64,000 nucleotides of DNA from NCBI RefSeq assembly GCF_002979455.1, contig NZ_PCOU01000001.1:124001-188000 (forward strand), given 5' to 3'. Position numbers and translations under genes: made by a program. The notes beneath the pieces were generated by a model. It did not search any database, had not been told where the DNA came from, and was given only the letters and a program-made list of their open reading frames with translations. This DNA comes from Chryseobacterium sp. MYb7. GTDB taxonomy: Bacteria; Bacteroidota; Bacteroidia; Flavobacteriales; Weeksellaceae. The first letter of the stretch is position 1. Every line of letters starts with the position of its first letter. This document shows, one piece after another, positions 63,469 through 64,000 of this stretch.

Positions 63469-64000
63469 TGAATTCGTTGTTTGGTTGTTCAACTAATATT
63501 TCGTGCATTAATTTACTAATTTCTTCGGCTTTTAAAGGGTTGTCAATGATATATTTTGCAAAACGGTTGGTGATTTTCTGGATCATTTTGTCAGAAAGTT
63601 CCATGTCCGTGATGTTTATGTATTTATTCTTTCTATAAAAATTATGCATTTCATTGCGTTCCATATTCTTTAAAACCGCTTTGAAATGATGAATATTGGG
63701 TGCCAGTTTTCTCTTTTTCTCCCATTCAATAAATTCTTTCATCAGTTCCTTGATGATTTTTTCAGCTTTTGGAATTTCTCTTTCACGCTGTTGAATTGTT
63801 TCCTGGATCTGTTTTGAAAGCTCATCCACATCAATCAATGTTACATTTTCATTTTCGGTAACATTTTTTTCAACGTTGTGCGGAATTGAAAGGTCAATAA
63901 TCAGAGTTTCTTTTCCGTTCGGGAAATGGGACTGGTTGACAATAGGATGTTTGGCTCCTGTTGCTACAATAAGAATATCAGTGTTTTTTAATTCCTTGTC
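63455..64000 (-). CDS. hemA: Glutamyl-tRNA reductase, 3' part (cut by window end)
   Basis: Only the C-terminal 181 residues lie in the window. The frame runs from 64000 (DKELKNTDILIVATGAKHPI) without stop through LIIDLSIPHNVEKN and VDELSKQIQETIQQRE to a helical dimerisation domain at the end. The N-terminal catalytic domain, with the active-site Cys, is outside. HemA reduces glutamyl-tRNA to glutamate-1-semialdehyde, the first step of the C5 haem pathway. First visible gene of the hemACDE series. Confidence 0.92.
   Translation of the reverse strand, partial: DKELKNTDILIVATGAKHPIVNQSHFPNGKETLIIDLSIPHNVEKNVTENENVTLIDVDELSKQIQETIQQREREIPKAEKIIKELMKEFIEWEKKRKLAPNIHHFKAVLKNMERNEMHNFYRKNKYINITDMELSDKMIQKITNRFAKYIIDNPLKAEEISKLMHEILVEQPNNEFNEKH

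Overview
The window comes from a chromosome of an AT-rich member of the Bacteroidota, most likely a Flavobacteriia of the Chryseobacterium / Weeksellaceae type. The evidence is: a complete act (alternative complex III) operon, a gldH gliding gene, a type IX secretion C-terminal domain protein, GLPGLI-family and DUF3078 proteins, a group III truncated haemoglobin, a short GG-leader bacteriocin-like peptide of a kind common in Chryseobacterium, and many promoters with the Bacteroidota -7 box TAnnTTTG. I see no tRNA, rRNA, CRISPR array, transposase or phage gene, so this is mostly ordinary core chromosome. The unusual material sits in small islands between core genes.

Layout. 0.2-4.1 kb (+): hflX, a DUF4919-like secreted protein, a CPA1 Na+/H+ antiporter and an AlkD-like DNA glycosylase. 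4.2-8.5 kb (+): a lipoprotein, two related exported proteins of unknown function and a small membrane protein. 8.6-10.1 kb: a Ca2+/H+ antiporter (+) converging on a truncated haemoglobin (-). 10.3-14.0 kb: a surface-lipoprotein version of an aerolysin/ETX-MTX2-like beta-pore-forming protein, a frameshifted inward-rectifier K+ channel, a YkgJ-type cysteine-cluster protein, a Thr/Pro-rich exported protein and a frataxin-like protein. 14.1-17.6 kb (-): gdhA, dprA and a rhomboid protease. 17.9-19.9 kb (+): tandem DUF3078 paralogues. 20.0-24.3 kb (-): sufA-like, sufB, sufC, sufD. 24.5-26.3 kb (+): tandem GLPGLI proteins. 26.4-33.9 kb (-): neutral zinc metallopeptidase, LTA-synthase-like sulfatase, ribH with a TPR membrane protein, apt with a lipoprotein, and an exported protein. 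34.2-36.3 kb (+): two sugar-transferase-like genes. 36.5-44.9 kb (-): actABCDEF, with an actA that carries six haem-binding motifs. 45.1-49.6 kb: a SPOR-like protein (+), then a membrane protein, a T9SS cargo and selO (-). 49.7-54.0 kb (-): ricT-gldH-mrcA. 54.4-60.4 kb (+): FadL-like porin with an SGNH lipoprotein, prs-rplY, sufS. 60.5-60.6 kb (-): the 41-residue GG-leader peptide. 60.7-64.0 kb (-): hemA (cut by the window edge), hemC, hemD, hemE.

How the parts work together. The act operon is the quinol-oxidising stage of the respiratory chain. The hem cluster supplies haem and the suf genes supply Fe-S clusters, both of which Act needs; sufS sits 35 kb away from sufABCD. RicT, GldH and PBP1A form a tight envelope operon. 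The candidates most worth a second look are the aerolysin-like lipoprotein, the GG-leader Cys-rich peptide, the GTTTAA-N-TTAAAC palindrome shared by two exported-protein genes 40 kb apart, the split Kir channel, and the unknown exported-protein cluster at 4.2-8.2 kb.
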